The translations under genes were made by a program, and so were the position numbers. From the NCBI RefSeq assembly GCF_008704795.1, contig NZ_CP023690.1:7388501-7452500 (forward strand): a DNA stretch of 64,000 nt. Direction: 5' to 3'. This DNA comes from Streptomyces spectabilis (GTDB taxonomy: Bacteria > Actinomycetota > Actinomycetes > Streptomycetales > Streptomycetaceae). Of the stretch, positions 1 through 14,566 are shown in pieces; the stretch's first letter is position 1, and each line of letters starts with the position of its first letter. A model generated the notes under the pieces. It was given only the letters and a program-made list of their open reading frames with translations, did no database searches and had not been told where the DNA came from.

Positions 1-982
1 GCAGCCGCACGTACTCGACGAGGTGCGCCCCGGTGAAGGCCCAGGAGCCGATGACGTCGAGCTGGCGGTAGACGATCTGGTGCGGGTTGACCAGCGTGTC
101 ACCGGCGTCCGTGTACTGGCCGATGACCAGGTACGTGCCGCCCCTGCGGGCCAGGTAGAGGCCCTGGGCGACGGCCTGGGGGACACCGGCGCACTCGATG
201 ACGAGGTCGGCGCCCTGGCCGCCGGTGGCCGCGTGCACCTCGTTCAGGATGTGGTCCGGGTCGGTGGCGTCGGCGATGTTCAGGTGGACGTCGCCGATGC
301 CCGCGCGCGCCGCGGCCTCCAGACGCTCGGCCGGGCCGCCGATGACGATGACCTTGGCGGCCCCGGAGAGCTGGGCGAAGGCCGCGGCCGCGAGGCCGAC
401 CGGGCCGCTGCCCTGGACGACGACGACCTCACCGAGCCGCACCGGGCGGCGCTCGTACAGGGCGTGCACGACGGTGGGGCCCGCGCAGGCCAGTGACATC
501 GCGGCGAGCGGGTCGACGCCGTCGGCCGCCTTGACGACGGTGGTGCCCTCCTGCAGGACGATGTGGTCGGCCCACGAGCCGGACAGCTCGGGACCGTCCA
601 CGGTCGAGCGGTTGACCCCGTACGTACGGCGGTTCTCGCAGAGCGTCGGCTCGCGGTGGATCCGGCACGGGGGACAGGTCCCGCAGGCGATGGACGAGGC
701 CCACATGACGGAGTCGCCGGGCTTGAGCTCGGTGCCGAGGGCGTCGTGCGTGAGGCCCTCGCCCAACTCCCGTATCACGCCCAGGCCTTCGTGGCCCAGG
801 ACGAGCGGGGTGGGGATCGGCAGGTGGCCCTGGTGCAGATGCAGGTCGGTGCCGCAGATGCCGCCGTAGCCGCAGGCGACGATCATGCCGCGCTCCGGTG
901 CGGCGGGAAGCGGGTACTCGCGCAGCGCGAGGGGCTTGCCGAACTCCTCCAGGACGACGGCGCGGCCGGTGCGGGCGGTCAT
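1..982 (-). CDS. Zinc-dependent medium-chain alcohol dehydrogenase (partial)
   Basis: Medium-chain zinc alcohol dehydrogenase; about 327 codons are present and the 3' end lies beyond the left edge. The translation shows GGICGTD with the catalytic-zinc Cys, GHEGLG with the catalytic His, a four-Cys structural-zinc loop (CGTCPPC followed by a later Cys) and a Rossmann motif GSGPVGL. The ATG at 982 overlaps the stop of the upstream oxygenase gene as ATGA, so the two are translationally coupled. In griselimycin biosynthesis a GriF-type zinc dehydrogenase oxidises 5-hydroxyleucine made by GriE to the aldehyde, which cyclises toward 4-methylproline. The coupling here suggests the same pairing, by inference. 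The imine reductase that would finish the pathway is not visible and may lie to the left. The family is certain; the substrate is not. Confidence 0.85.
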   Translation of the reverse strand, partial: MTARTGRAVVLEEFGKPLALREYPLPAAPERGMIVACGYGGICGTDLHLHQGHLPIPTPLVLGHEGLGVIRELGEGLTHDALGTELKPGDSVMWASSIACGTCPPCRIHREPTLCENRRTYGVNRSTVDGPELSGSWADHIVLQEGTTVVKAADGVDPLAAMSLACAGPTVVHALYERRPVRLGEVVVVQGSGPVGLAAAAFAQLSGAAKVIVIGGPAERLEAAARAGIGDVHLNIADATDPDHILNEVHAATGGQGADLVIECAGVPQAVAQGLYLARRGGTYLVIGQYTDAGDTLVNPHQIVYRQLDVIGSWAFTGAHLVEYVRL

Positions 983-1791
983 ACGGTCGCCTCCTCGAGG
1001 TCGTCGAGGAAGGTGCCGTCGAGCGGGGCGAGCGGCGCGGAGTCGCGGCACACCACGTAGTCGGGACGGGCCTCGCCGGGCCAGCTCGGCAGATTGCTGA
1101 CCTCGTTGTACGTCGCGATGAGCAGGCGACGGGCGAAGGGCGACATGTTCGGGGCCGAACCGTGCACGATCTCCGAGGAGAAGAGCACCACGGAACCGGC
1201 CGGGCCCTTCGGGCTGACCATGCCGTGCCGGTCGACGAGGTCGGCCAGCTGCTCGGGGGAGAGCGAGATGTCGTCCGGGTCCAGGTGCTGGCTGGACTTG
1301 CGCTCCTCCTTGCGGCCCTCGTGCACGAGCCCGTCGCGGTGCGAGCCGGGCAGGAAGATGACCGGGCCGTTGAACTCGGTGACGTCGTCGAGGAAGACGC
1401 CCACGTTGACCTGGACCGGGGCGGGCAGGTTGTCGGAGATCTGCCAGGCGAGGAAGTCCTGGTGCCACGCCCACTTGTCGCCGCCGAAGGCGGGCTTGGC
1501 GTTGATCTTGAACTGGTAGACGTACACGTCGTCGGTGAGCAGCTGCTGGGCGGGGACCAGGATGCGCGGGTCACGCATGAGGCGGGCGTATTCGGCCTGC
1601 CGCTGGTGCGAGGAGTACACGGCGCGCACTTCCTCGCCGCCGTCCTCGATGATCCGGTGCGGACCCGGCGTGTTGCAGTCGCGCTGGAACGCCGTGCGCA
1701 GCCGGTCCACCTCGTTCTCGTCCAGCAGGGAATCGAGGAGTAGGAAACCGTTGTCCCGGTACTGCTCCAACTGCTCCTGGGTCAGACGCAT
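979..1791 (-). CDS. PhyH-family Fe(II)/2-oxoglutarate oxygenase, GriE-like leucine 5-hydroxylase
   Basis: 270 aa, phytanoyl-CoA dioxygenase family. The iron ligands are His110 and Asp112 (WAWHQDF) and His210 (EIVHGSAPN); Arg221 or Arg222 in SPFARRLL is the likely 2-oxoglutarate anchor. These positions, and long stretches such as QFKIN, AFGGD, VNVGVFL and DVTEFNGP, match my recollection of GriE, the free L-leucine 5-hydroxylase of griselimycin biosynthesis (recalled, not aligned). Expected reaction: L-leucine + O2 + 2-oxoglutarate to 5-hydroxyleucine + succinate + CO2. The start is set by AAGGAG about 10 nt upstream. It is second in a leftward operon (SDR, this gene, alcohol dehydrogenase), 67 nt after the SDR and overlapping the dehydrogenase by 4 nt. 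Alternatives are hydroxylation of a related aliphatic amino acid or of a carrier-bound residue. Confidence 0.85.
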   Translation of the reverse strand: MRLTQEQLEQYRDNGFLLLDSLLDENEVDRLRTAFQRDCNTPGPHRIIEDGGEEVRAVYSSHQRQAEYARLMRDPRILVPAQQLLTDDVYVYQFKINAKPAFGGDKWAWHQDFLAWQISDNLPAPVQVNVGVFLDDVTEFNGPVIFLPGSHRDGLVHEGRKEERKSSQHLDPDDISLSPEQLADLVDRHGMVSPKGPAGSVVLFSSEIVHGSAPNMSPFARRLLIATYNEVSNLPSWPGEARPDYVVCRDSAPLAPLDGTFLDDLEEATV

Positions 1792-1858
1792 GGTTCTTTT
1801 CGCTCCTTATGCGAGGGAGTTCACGTAGGGGGCGCGCACCTGGGTTCGCGCCGGGGGT

Positions 1859-2593
1859 TCACCCCATGAAATGTCCGCCGTCCACGATGAGCTGCTGCCC
1901 CGTGATGTAGGCCGACCGCGACGTCACCAGGAATTCGAGCGCGTCGGCGATGTCCTGCGGGGTGCCGATGCGCTTCTGGGGAATGGAGTCGAGGATGGCC
2001 GCGCGCCGTTCCGGCACGTCGAGCCGGTAGCGCTCGGTGACTTCTGGGGTGTCGGTAAAACCGGGGAGCAGGGCGTTGACCTGGATATGCGGAGCCAGTT
2101 CAAGGGCCATGCACTTGGTGAGCTGGAGCAGCCCCGCCTTGCTGGCGCAGTAGTTGGCGCCGTTCGCCCGCGGGCGGATCGCCGTGGTGGCACCGATATT
2201 GACGATGGAGCCGCCGCCGGCCTCGATCATGGCGGGCGCCAGTGCCTGGCTGAGATGGAAAGGACCGGACAGATTGGTCGCGACGACCTGGTCCCAGTCC
2301 TCCTCGGTCAGGGAGAGGAAGGACCGGTCGCGGTTGACCCCGGCGTTGTTCACCAGGATCCGGGGGGCGCCGTGCTCGTCGAGGATCCGCGCGCAGGCGT
2401 CGCGGATCTCGGCGGGCCTGCCGACGTCGACGCGGACTGGCACGATCTGTCCTTCGCCCGCCTCCGCCGCCTCCTTGGCCGCGGTCTCGTCGCTCCGGTA
2501 GAGGGCGAGCACCCGGTGGCCCAGGGCGCAAAGGCGCAGGCTCAGCGTCAGTCCGATGCCCCGGGTGCCGCCGCTGATCACTGCCGTCGCCAT
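1859..2593 (-). CDS. Short-chain dehydrogenase/reductase (FabG-like) with Ala at the catalytic Ser position
   Basis: 244 aa, classical SDR. The cofactor motif is SGGTRGIG (residues 7-14), with NNAG near 82-85 and the active-site Tyr148 and Lys152 in YCASK. At the usual catalytic serine, 13 residues before the Tyr, the sequence reads IGATT, so position 135 is Ala with Thr136 and Thr137 following. That is atypical and may mean altered catalysis or Thr rescue. It is the first gene of the leftward operon; its leader is one arm of the long inverted repeat described separately. It probably reduces or oxidises an intermediate of the nonproteinogenic amino acid or a tailoring step; the substrate cannot be read from sequence. 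The ATG is at 2593; a leader reading frame starting at 2832 runs 16 nt into the gene. Confidence 0.85.
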   Translation of the reverse strand: MATAVISGGTRGIGLTLSLRLCALGHRVLALYRSDETAAKEAAEAGEGQIVPVRVDVGRPAEIRDACARILDEHGAPRILVNNAGVNRDRSFLSLTEEDWDQVVATNLSGPFHLSQALAPAMIEAGGGSIVNIGATTAIRPRANGANYCASKAGLLQLTKCMALELAPHIQVNALLPGFTDTPEVTERYRLDVPERRAAILDSIPQKRIGTPQDIADALEFLVTSRSAYITGQQLIVDGGHFMG

Positions 2594-2694
2594 GAGAACT
2601 CCACAGAGGTGCGTGCTGCGGGGCGGTCGGCAGGGCGCGAGGCCCCGGCGCCGGGAAGGCCGGGCAGATCGCGCACGTCCATCACCCCGTACAG

Positions 2695-2918
2695 ACGAAT
2701 GGATCGGAAGAAGTGGTTCGGATCAGGCCGCCGCCCGCGGTGAGTTGGGCGGGGAATATCCCCGGGCGTACCGCCGCCGGTGAATTTCCAGACGCGTCGC
2801 CCAAGCCTCCCGGCCTGCGAACACACCCTCATGCCTGCGGCCTGTCGTGGTCAAGCAGACAAAGAGTGCCTGACAAGACCGCTTCGCGGCATCTCGGATG
2901 TCCTGTCCACAGGACACG
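2695..2918 (-). repeat. Left arm of long inverted repeat (sdr promoter and leader)
   Basis: Read on the minus strand, this block matches 3243-3480 read on the plus strand over its whole length with scattered mismatches and small indels. It starts at the operator (2899-2916), passes a TTGACC box (plus-strand 2849-2854), a nearly identical 42 nt stretch beginning at 2832, and a hairpin with arms 2750-2755 and 2759-2764. It ends in the start-like sequence that matches the beginning of NRPS 1. The sdr transcript and NRPS 1 therefore share a duplicated control region. Confidence 0.85.
2899..2916. promoter_or_regulatory. Palindromic operator 1 (TGTCCTGT-CC-ACAGGACA)
   Basis: Perfect 8 bp arms around a 2 bp centre, 44 bp upstream of the TTGACC box of the leftward sdr operon. 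Two degenerate copies stand at the same distance upstream of NRPS 1 and NRPS 2. This is probably the site of a cluster-specific dimeric regulator that is not encoded in the window. Confidence 0.7.
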
Positions 2919-3244
2919 GGGACGTCACACGGGTGCCGCGCCGGTGAATGACGTGCGGGTGGGCGCGGGGAATTGACGGTGCGCGTACGGTACAGGTTTC
3001 GTACGCCACGCAACGGGAAAGTCGGGCCTCCGCCGTGTGGTGCGGAACACCCCGACGCGGGGCCGCAGGTCATCGATCCGCGGGCCCCCGGCGGCACTTC
3101 GACGATGCCCGCACGACGCCGCCGCGCAACGCGGCGCAAACGCCCGGTACATGCCCCGCGATTGCTCTTCCGCGGCTTTCCGTGAACCCTGTTCGAGTCC
3201 GTGTCCGCCCTGCTCCCTCGCCGTGTCGCCGGAGGTCATTCGGA

Positions 3245-3262
3245 TGTCCTGTAGACGGGACA
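3245..3262. promoter_or_regulatory. Palindromic operator 2 (TGTCCTGT-AG-ACGGGACA)
   Basis: Same palindrome as at 2899 with one arm mismatch, 42 bp upstream of the TTGACC box at 3305 for the NRPS 1 transcript. Confidence 0.65.
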
Positions 3263-3304
3263 CCGGGGCCGCCGCGCAACGCCCTGCCAGGGACTCTTCT
3301 TTGC

Positions 3305-3334
3305 TTGACCCCGGCAGGGCGCAGGCGTGAGGGT
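3305..3334 (+). promoter_or_regulatory. Candidate NRPS 1 promoter
   Basis: TTGACC at 3305-3310, then 17 nt, then TGAGGGT. The arrangement is conserved in the mirror arm (minus strand, TTGACC at 2854-2849). The -10 is weak, and the same bases could start a leader reading frame at 3327, so the transcription start is unproven. Confidence 0.4.
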
Positions 3335-3471
3335 GTGTGCGCAGGCCGGGAGGCTTGGGCGACGCGTCAGGAATTCACCGGCGTCGATGCGCCCGGGGAT
3401 ATTCCCCGCCCCGGTCACCGCGGGCGGCGGCTTGATCTGAACCACTTCTTCGATCCATTTGTCTGTGTGGG

Positions 3472-9597
<6,126 letters not shown>

Positions 9598-9610
9598 GGA
9601 GAAACCCAGC

Positions 9611-10390
9611 ATGTCCATAGTGAGCCCCGAACTTGCCGGTGAGACCCCCTACATCTGGCGCGCCCGGCAGCCGCAGAGCAGGCACCGGCTTATCTGCTTC
9701 CCGCACGCGGGTGCGGGCGCCACGGCCTACGCCGAGTGGGCCGCCCTCCTGCCGCCGGAGATCGAGCTGGTCGCCGTGCAGCTGCCCGGACGCCAGGACC
9801 GCATCGCGGAGGAGCCGTTCAGCGAGGTCGGCCCGCTGGTCAGCGTGTTGACGCACGCGCTGCGGCCCGTGCTCGGCGGTTCGTACTCCTTCTTCGGCCA
9901 CTCCTGCGGCGCCGCGCTCGCCTTCGAGCTCGCCAAGGCCCTGCGCGCGAAGGGGCAGACAGGCCCCGAGCACCTGTTCCTCTCCGCCCAGGCGGCCCCC
10001 GGCGCGACCGGGATCCGCCAGCTGCACGACCTGTCCGACGACGAGTTCCGCGACGCGATGCTGACCCTCGGCGGCATCGACGAGGAGATCGCGAACGACG
10101 AGTTCGTCATGGACTCCCTGGTGCCCGTCCTGCGCGCGGACTTCAGCCTCTGGGAGCGCCACCGCACGGCTCCCGAGGCGCCGCTCGACTGCCCCATCAC
10201 CGTCCTGGCGGGGGAGGAGGACCCGCAGGCGCCGAAGGACTCCCTTGACGGCTGGCGCGACCAGACCAACGCCGAGTTCACCCTGCGCTTCTACTCCGGC
10301 GGGCACTTCTACTTCCTCGACTCGCCCGGCATCGTCGTCTCGGCCATCGCCGAGAAGGTGCTCGGCGCGGTGGCGGGGAGGACCGCATGA
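9611..10390 (+). CDS. Type II thioesterase
   Basis: 259 aa alpha/beta hydrolase of the editing thioesterase family that accompanies NRPS lines. It shows FPHAGAG (30-36), the nucleophile elbow GHSCG with Ser98, and GGHFYF near the C-terminus supplying the catalytic His. It removes misloaded or stalled acyl groups from carrier proteins, which could matter here because one adenylation domain is dead and loading in trans is likely. AGGGAG lies just upstream of the ATG, 13 nt after NRPS 1. The stop overlaps the next start as ATGA, so it is co-translated with the A-KR-T gene. Confidence 0.9.
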   Translation: MSIVSPELAGETPYIWRARQPQSRHRLICFPHAGAGATAYAEWAALLPPEIELVAVQLPGRQDRIAEEPFSEVGPLVSVLTHALRPVLGGSYSFFGHSCGAALAFELAKALRAKGQTGPEHLFLSAQAAPGATGIRQLHDLSDDEFRDAMLTLGGIDEEIANDEFVMDSLVPVLRADFSLWERHRTAPEAPLDCPITVLAGEEDPQAPKDSLDGWRDQTNAEFTLRFYSGGHFYFLDSPGIVVSAIAEKVLGAVAGRTA

Positions 10391-13300
10391 CGAGCCCGGA
10401 CGCCATCGGCGCACTCGACGAGATCACCGGCCGGATCACCGCGGCCGCCCGGACGGTGCCCGGGGTCGGCGACGCCGTCGCCGTGGCCCGCAAGGGGGTG
10501 CGGACGGCGGCCGCCGCCGCCCCGCTCCCCGCGGCCGCGCCGCCCGCGCCGGACGAGCAGGACCTCCAGGACGCCGTGCCCGCCGTCCTGGACGGCGGCC
10601 CCGTGCACGTCCCGGACGGCGCGCCGACCACGCTCCAGGAGGCCCTGCGGCAGGCGGCCCTCCTCGCGCCGGACAAGGGCACGATCTACCTCACCAAGGG
10701 ACACGACGACGTGTTCCAGAGCTACGCGGAACTCCTCGCCGACGCCGAGCGGGTCCTCGCCGGACTCCGCGCCGCGGGGCTGCGCCCCGGGGACGCGGCG
10801 CTGTTCCAGTTCGACGACAACAAGGCCTTCCTGACCGCGTTCTGGGCCTGTGTCCTCGGTGGCTTCGTACCGACCCCGGTCGGCGTGGCCACGACGTACC
10901 GGGCGGAGAACGAGACCAACCGCAAGCTCCACAACGCCTGGAAGCTGCTCGACCGGCCCGTGCTGCTCACCGACGACGCCACCGCTGAGGCGCTCGCCGG
11001 GGTGCGCGAGCTGTGGGGCGAGCCCGAGGTGCGCATCCGGACCGTCACCGAGCTCGTGGCCTTCGCGCCCGACAGCGACTGGTTCCCCGCCACCCCCGGG
11101 TCACCGGCGCTCAACCTCCTCACCTCGGGCAGCACCGGAATGCCCAAGTGCGTGCACCACACCCACGCGAGCCTGGTGGCCCGGTCCCACGCCGTGATCC
11201 AGCACTCCGGGCTCTCCGGCGACGACATCAGCCTCATCTACATGCCGTTCGACCACGTCACGGTCGCCTTCTACAACGTCCGTGACGTCTTCGCGCGGTG
11301 CCTGCACATCAACGCCACGACCGAGCACGCGCTCGGCGACCCGCTGCTCTGGCTCGGCTGGGTCGACCGCTACCGGGTGACCAACACCTGGGCGCCGAAC
11401 TTCGTCTACGCGCTGGTCAACGAGCACGCCGAGGAGGTCAGGAACAACCGCTCCTGGGACCTGTCGTGCCTGCGCGAGATCGTCAACGGCGGCGAGCCGG
11501 TGATCGCCTCGACCAGCCACCAGTTCCTGGACCTGCTCGCGCCGCACGGCCTCGCCGCCGACGCCATGCGCCCGGCGTGGGGCATGTCCGAGACCTGCTC
11601 CGGAGTGACGTACACCCAGCAGCACCGCGACGACCGCGCCGCGGGCACCGTCGCCATCGACCCCGCGTCGCTGACCGGGACCGTCCGCCACGTCGCCCCC
11701 GGCGACAAGGAAGCGGTCGTGCTCTCGACGGTCGGCAGCCCCATCCCGGGCGTGCAGCTGCGCATCGTGGACGACTCCGGCCGCGAGCTGCCCGAGGACC
11801 GCCTCGGCGAGCTGCGCATCCGCGGCGTGACGATCATGAACGGCTACTTCGCCAACGAGGAGGCCAACCGCGAGGCGTTCGACGAGGACGGCTGGTTCCG
11901 CACCGGCGACCTCGCGTTCGTCCACGACGGCGAGATCGTGATCGCCGGACGCAAGAAGGACCAGATCATCGTCCGCGGCATCAACTACATGGCGCACGAG
12001 ATCGAGAGCGTCGTGGAGCGGGCCGCGGGCGTGAAGGTCACCTTCTCGGCCGCCGTCGGGGTGCGGGAGCCCGGCGCCGACTCCGACCAGCTCGTGGTCT
12101 TCTTCGTGCCGGTGCGCTGGGACGCCGACACGCTGGCCGGGGTCAGCGAGGAGCTGCGCGCCCTGCTGCCCCGCGAGGTCGGCATCGCGCCCGACCTCCT
12201 CGTTCCCGTCACCGAGGCGGAGTTCCCGAAGACCGGCAGCGGCAAGGTCCAACGCGCCGCGATCGCGAGCGCGTTCCGCGCCGGTACGTTCGCCGACCGC
12301 GTCATCGGCGGCGACACCGCCGAGGAGCCGCCGGACACCTGGCTGTTCCGGCGGCAGTGGAGCGAGCTGCCCGCCCCCGCCGCGGCGGCGGACGGGGCCG
12401 GGACCGGCGTCCGGATCGTCATCGGCGACGACGCCGACACGGCGCGCCTGGGCGTCGAGGGCCCGGTCGTCACCGTCCGCAGGGGGGAGCGGCTCACCGA
12501 GCACGCGCCCCTGCGGTTCGAGGCGCGCACCGACGACCGTGAGGACCTGCGGCGACTGCTCGCGGCCGTGACCGAGGCCCACGGCCCGGTCGCCGCCGTC
12601 GTCCTTGCCCCGCCGCTGTCCGGCGGCGGCGATCCGCACGCCCGCCTCACCGCGGCGACGGCGGAGCTGTCCGCCCTCGTCGGGGCGCTCGCCGACGGTA
12701 CGTCCGGCCGCCCGGCGCTGCTCCTCGTCACCTCCGGCGCGGTGTACGTACGGGACGGGGACGCCGTCGACCTCGGCACCTGCGCGCTGCCCGCCCTGGT
12801 GCGGACCGCCGTCGCCGAGAACCCCGGCGCCGTGATCCGCCAGCTCGACCTGCCGGCCGACCCCGGCGCCTGGCCCGCGGCCGTGCGCACCGAACTCGCC
12901 GACTCCACGGGCACGGGCATCGTCGCCGTGCGCGCGGACCGGCGCTTCAAGCCGCAGGTGGCCCCGGTCGCCGACGACGTAGCACCGGCCCCCGCGCCGC
13001 TGGTCCCGGGCGGGCTCTACCTGGTCACCGGCGGCCTCGGCGGCATCGCGCACGAGATCACCGGCTATCTCGCCGCGGCCTACGGAGCGCGCCTGCTGCT
13101 CGTCGGCAGGTCGCCCGCCGAGGGCGAGAAGGCGGCCCGGCTCGCCGAGCTGTCCGCGCTCGGCAGCGTCGTGTACGAGCAGCTCGACATCACCGACGCG
13201 GCCGCCCTGGAAGCGGCGGTGGCCGCGGCCGAGGCACGCTGGGGACGCCCCCTGGACGGCGCCCTGCACCTGGCGGGGGCCAACCCCACGGGGCAGTGGG

Positions 13301-14199
13301 CCGACCTCGAACGGCACACCGTGGCCGCCGAGTCCGCGGAGACGTTCGCCGCCCAGTACGGGGCGAAGGTCGCGGGCACGCTCGCGGTGGCACAGGTCCT
13401 CAACTCGCGCCCCGACGCCTCGCTCGTGCTCTTCGGCTCCGTCAACGGCGAATTCGGCGGACATTCCTTCGGCGCGTATTCCGCGGCCAATGGATTCCTG
13501 GCCGGATTTGCAGATCACTGGCATCATGAGCGGCGCCGTACGGTGCATTGCCTGGCCTGGAGCATGTGGTCGGGCATCGGCATGAACGAGAATCAGTCGG
13601 ACGCGCCCGCGCGCAGCCGAGGTTTCCGTTCCATTAACGCTTCCGACGGTCTGCGGCTGTTCACCGAAGGCATCGTGACGCCGCACCACTACCTGATCGT
13701 CGGCCTCGACCTCGGGAATCCGGCCATCGTGGACGAGCTGGTGCCCGAGCAGCTGCGGATCGGTGAACTGCTCGTCGCCTACACCGCCGACGGCGTCGAG
13801 CCGGAGGCCGTGCACGCGGCCGTGGCGCCCAGCGTGCGGGACTGCCCGGTCCCGGTGCGCCTGGTGCGCGTGGACCGCGTCCCGAGGGACGCGGCGGGCG
13901 GTGTCGACGTCGCCCAACTGCTCGCCGACACGGCCGCCGACCGGCCCAAGCGCACCTTCACCGCGCCCGCGAACGAGCTGGAGCGGCAGATCGCGGGGCT
14001 CTGGTCGGACGCCCTCAACCAGCCGGAGATCGGCCGGGACGACTCGTTCTTCGACCTCGGCGGCAACTCGATCCGGGCCACGCGCCTGCTCGCCCTCGTC
14101 GACGAGACGTTCGCGGTCCGGGTGCCGACGCAGGAGCTCTACGAGCGCCCCACCGTCGAGGCGATGGCGGAGTTCGTCAGGCGCCGCACGACGGACTGA
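10387..14199 (+). CDS. Stand-alone A-KR-T protein (acyl/keto-acid adenylation, ketoreductase, carrier)
   Basis: 1270 aa. A roughly 60-residue Ala/Pro-rich lead is followed by an adenylation domain (TSGSTGMPKC near 246, WGMSET, GWFRTGD, GRKKDQIIVRG), a linker and structural half, a ketoreductase (TGGLGGIA near 880, SVNG and YSAANGF near 1031 giving the Ser-Tyr-Asn set), and a carrier domain with GGNSIRA near 1229. The adenylation domain looks more like keto/hydroxy-acid or fatty-acyl ligases of hybrid lines than like the amino-acid A domains around it. I infer that it activates an alpha-keto acid (or beta-keto acyl group), reduces it on the enzyme and hands over a hydroxy acid. It may start the chain or supply the module with the dead A domain. 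Last gene of the NRPS 1 transcript. Confidence 0.8.
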   Translation: MTSPDAIGALDEITGRITAAARTVPGVGDAVAVARKGVRTAAAAAPLPAAAPPAPDEQDLQDAVPAVLDGGPVHVPDGAPTTLQEALRQAALLAPDKGTIYLTKGHDDVFQSYAELLADAERVLAGLRAAGLRPGDAALFQFDDNKAFLTAFWACVLGGFVPTPVGVATTYRAENETNRKLHNAWKLLDRPVLLTDDATAEALAGVRELWGEPEVRIRTVTELVAFAPDSDWFPATPGSPALNLLTSGSTGMPKCVHHTHASLVARSHAVIQHSGLSGDDISLIYMPFDHVTVAFYNVRDVFARCLHINATTEHALGDPLLWLGWVDRYRVTNTWAPNFVYALVNEHAEEVRNNRSWDLSCLREIVNGGEPVIASTSHQFLDLLAPHGLAADAMRPAWGMSETCSGVTYTQQHRDDRAAGTVAIDPASLTGTVRHVAPGDKEAVVLSTVGSPIPGVQLRIVDDSGRELPEDRLGELRIRGVTIMNGYFANEEANREAFDEDGWFRTGDLAFVHDGEIVIAGRKKDQIIVRGINYMAHEIESVVERAAGVKVTFSAAVGVREPGADSDQLVVFFVPVRWDADTLAGVSEELRALLPREVGIAPDLLVPVTEAEFPKTGSGKVQRAAIASAFRAGTFADRVIGGDTAEEPPDTWLFRRQWSELPAPAAAADGAGTGVRIVIGDDADTARLGVEGPVVTVRRGERLTEHAPLRFEARTDDREDLRRLLAAVTEAHGPVAAVVLAPPLSGGGDPHARLTAATAELSALVGALADGTSGRPALLLVTSGAVYVRDGDAVDLGTCALPALVRTAVAENPGAVIRQLDLPADPGAWPAAVRTELADSTGTGIVAVRADRRFKPQVAPVADDVAPAPAPLVPGGLYLVTGGLGGIAHEITGYLAAAYGARLLLVGRSPAEGEKAARLAELSALGSVVYEQLDITDAAALEAAVAAAEARWGRPLDGALHLAGANPTGQWADLERHTVAAESAETFAAQYGAKVAGTLAVAQVLNSRPDASLVLFGSVNGEFGGHSFGAYSAANGFLAGFADHWHHERRRTVHCLAWSMWSGIGMNENQSDAPARSRGFRSINASDGLRLFTEGIVTPHHYLIVGLDLGNPAIVDELVPEQLRIGELLVAYTADGVEPEAVHAAVAPSVRDCPVPVRLVRVDRVPRDAAGGVDVAQLLADTAADRPKRTFTAPANELERQIAGLWSDALNQPEIGRDDSFFDLGGNSIRATRLLALVDETFAVRVPTQELYERPTVEAMAEFVRRRTTD

Positions 14200-14258
14200 G
14201 CGGTCGCGCGCCGCCGCCGGCGGCGCGCCGCCGGCGCGTCCGGCCGCCACGGCCCCGG

Positions 14259-14303
14259 CCGGTGCCCCGTTGTCCTGTCGCCAGGATAAAAGGGGCACCG
14301 GCC
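14259..14303 (+). terminator. Hairpin with embedded operator after the A-KR-T gene
   Basis: CCGGTGCCCC and GGGGCACCGG can pair perfectly (10 bp), and the loop contains the third operator-like palindrome. It may be a terminator, a regulatory site, or both. There is no U-tract, as is usual in Streptomyces. Confidence 0.5.
14271..14288. promoter_or_regulatory. Palindromic operator 3 (TGTCCTGT-CG-CCAGGATA)
   Basis: Two mismatches from the site at 2899. It stands 40 bp upstream of TTGACC at 14329, the same geometry as the other two transcripts. Confidence 0.55.
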
Positions 14304-14566
14304 GAGTGCTGCTCCGCCTTGAATTCGCTTGACCCCAGGGGGCGCTGCGGGAAAAGTTAGTGTCGCTCCGCCGTCAGCCCGAAGTGCCCGCCCGCCGCCC
14401 GCCCGATGCGTATTGCGCGGCAGGCACGAAAGGGCTCGTAGGACCGGCTCGCCCATTCGAGATTGATGACATCCACGGACGTCGAGTTCGCGCGCCATCG
14501 GCGCCCGTATTTGCGTATGCAATTGGCTCGTCTGTGCAGGAAGACCCACCGAGGAGTAAACGCGAA

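Larger units (their letters stand above)
2594..3471. promoter_or_regulatory. Divergent promoter region between the sdr operon and NRPS 1
   Basis: 878 bp with no convincing protein gene. Both ends carry the same promoter-leader block in mirror orientation (see the two repeat entries), each with a palindromic operator, a TTGACC box and a CGGGGA-TAT-TCCCCG-type hairpin. The middle, roughly 2930-3230, is unique sequence in which I see no clear feature. Confidence 0.7.
14200..14566 (+). promoter_or_regulatory. Control region and long leader of NRPS 2
   Basis: 367 bp with no gene. It holds a perfect hairpin, an operator copy, a TTGACC box at 14329-14334 and then a leader of about 200 nt. GAGGAG at 14551-14556 sits 10 nt before the ATG at 14567. 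Confidence 0.6.
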
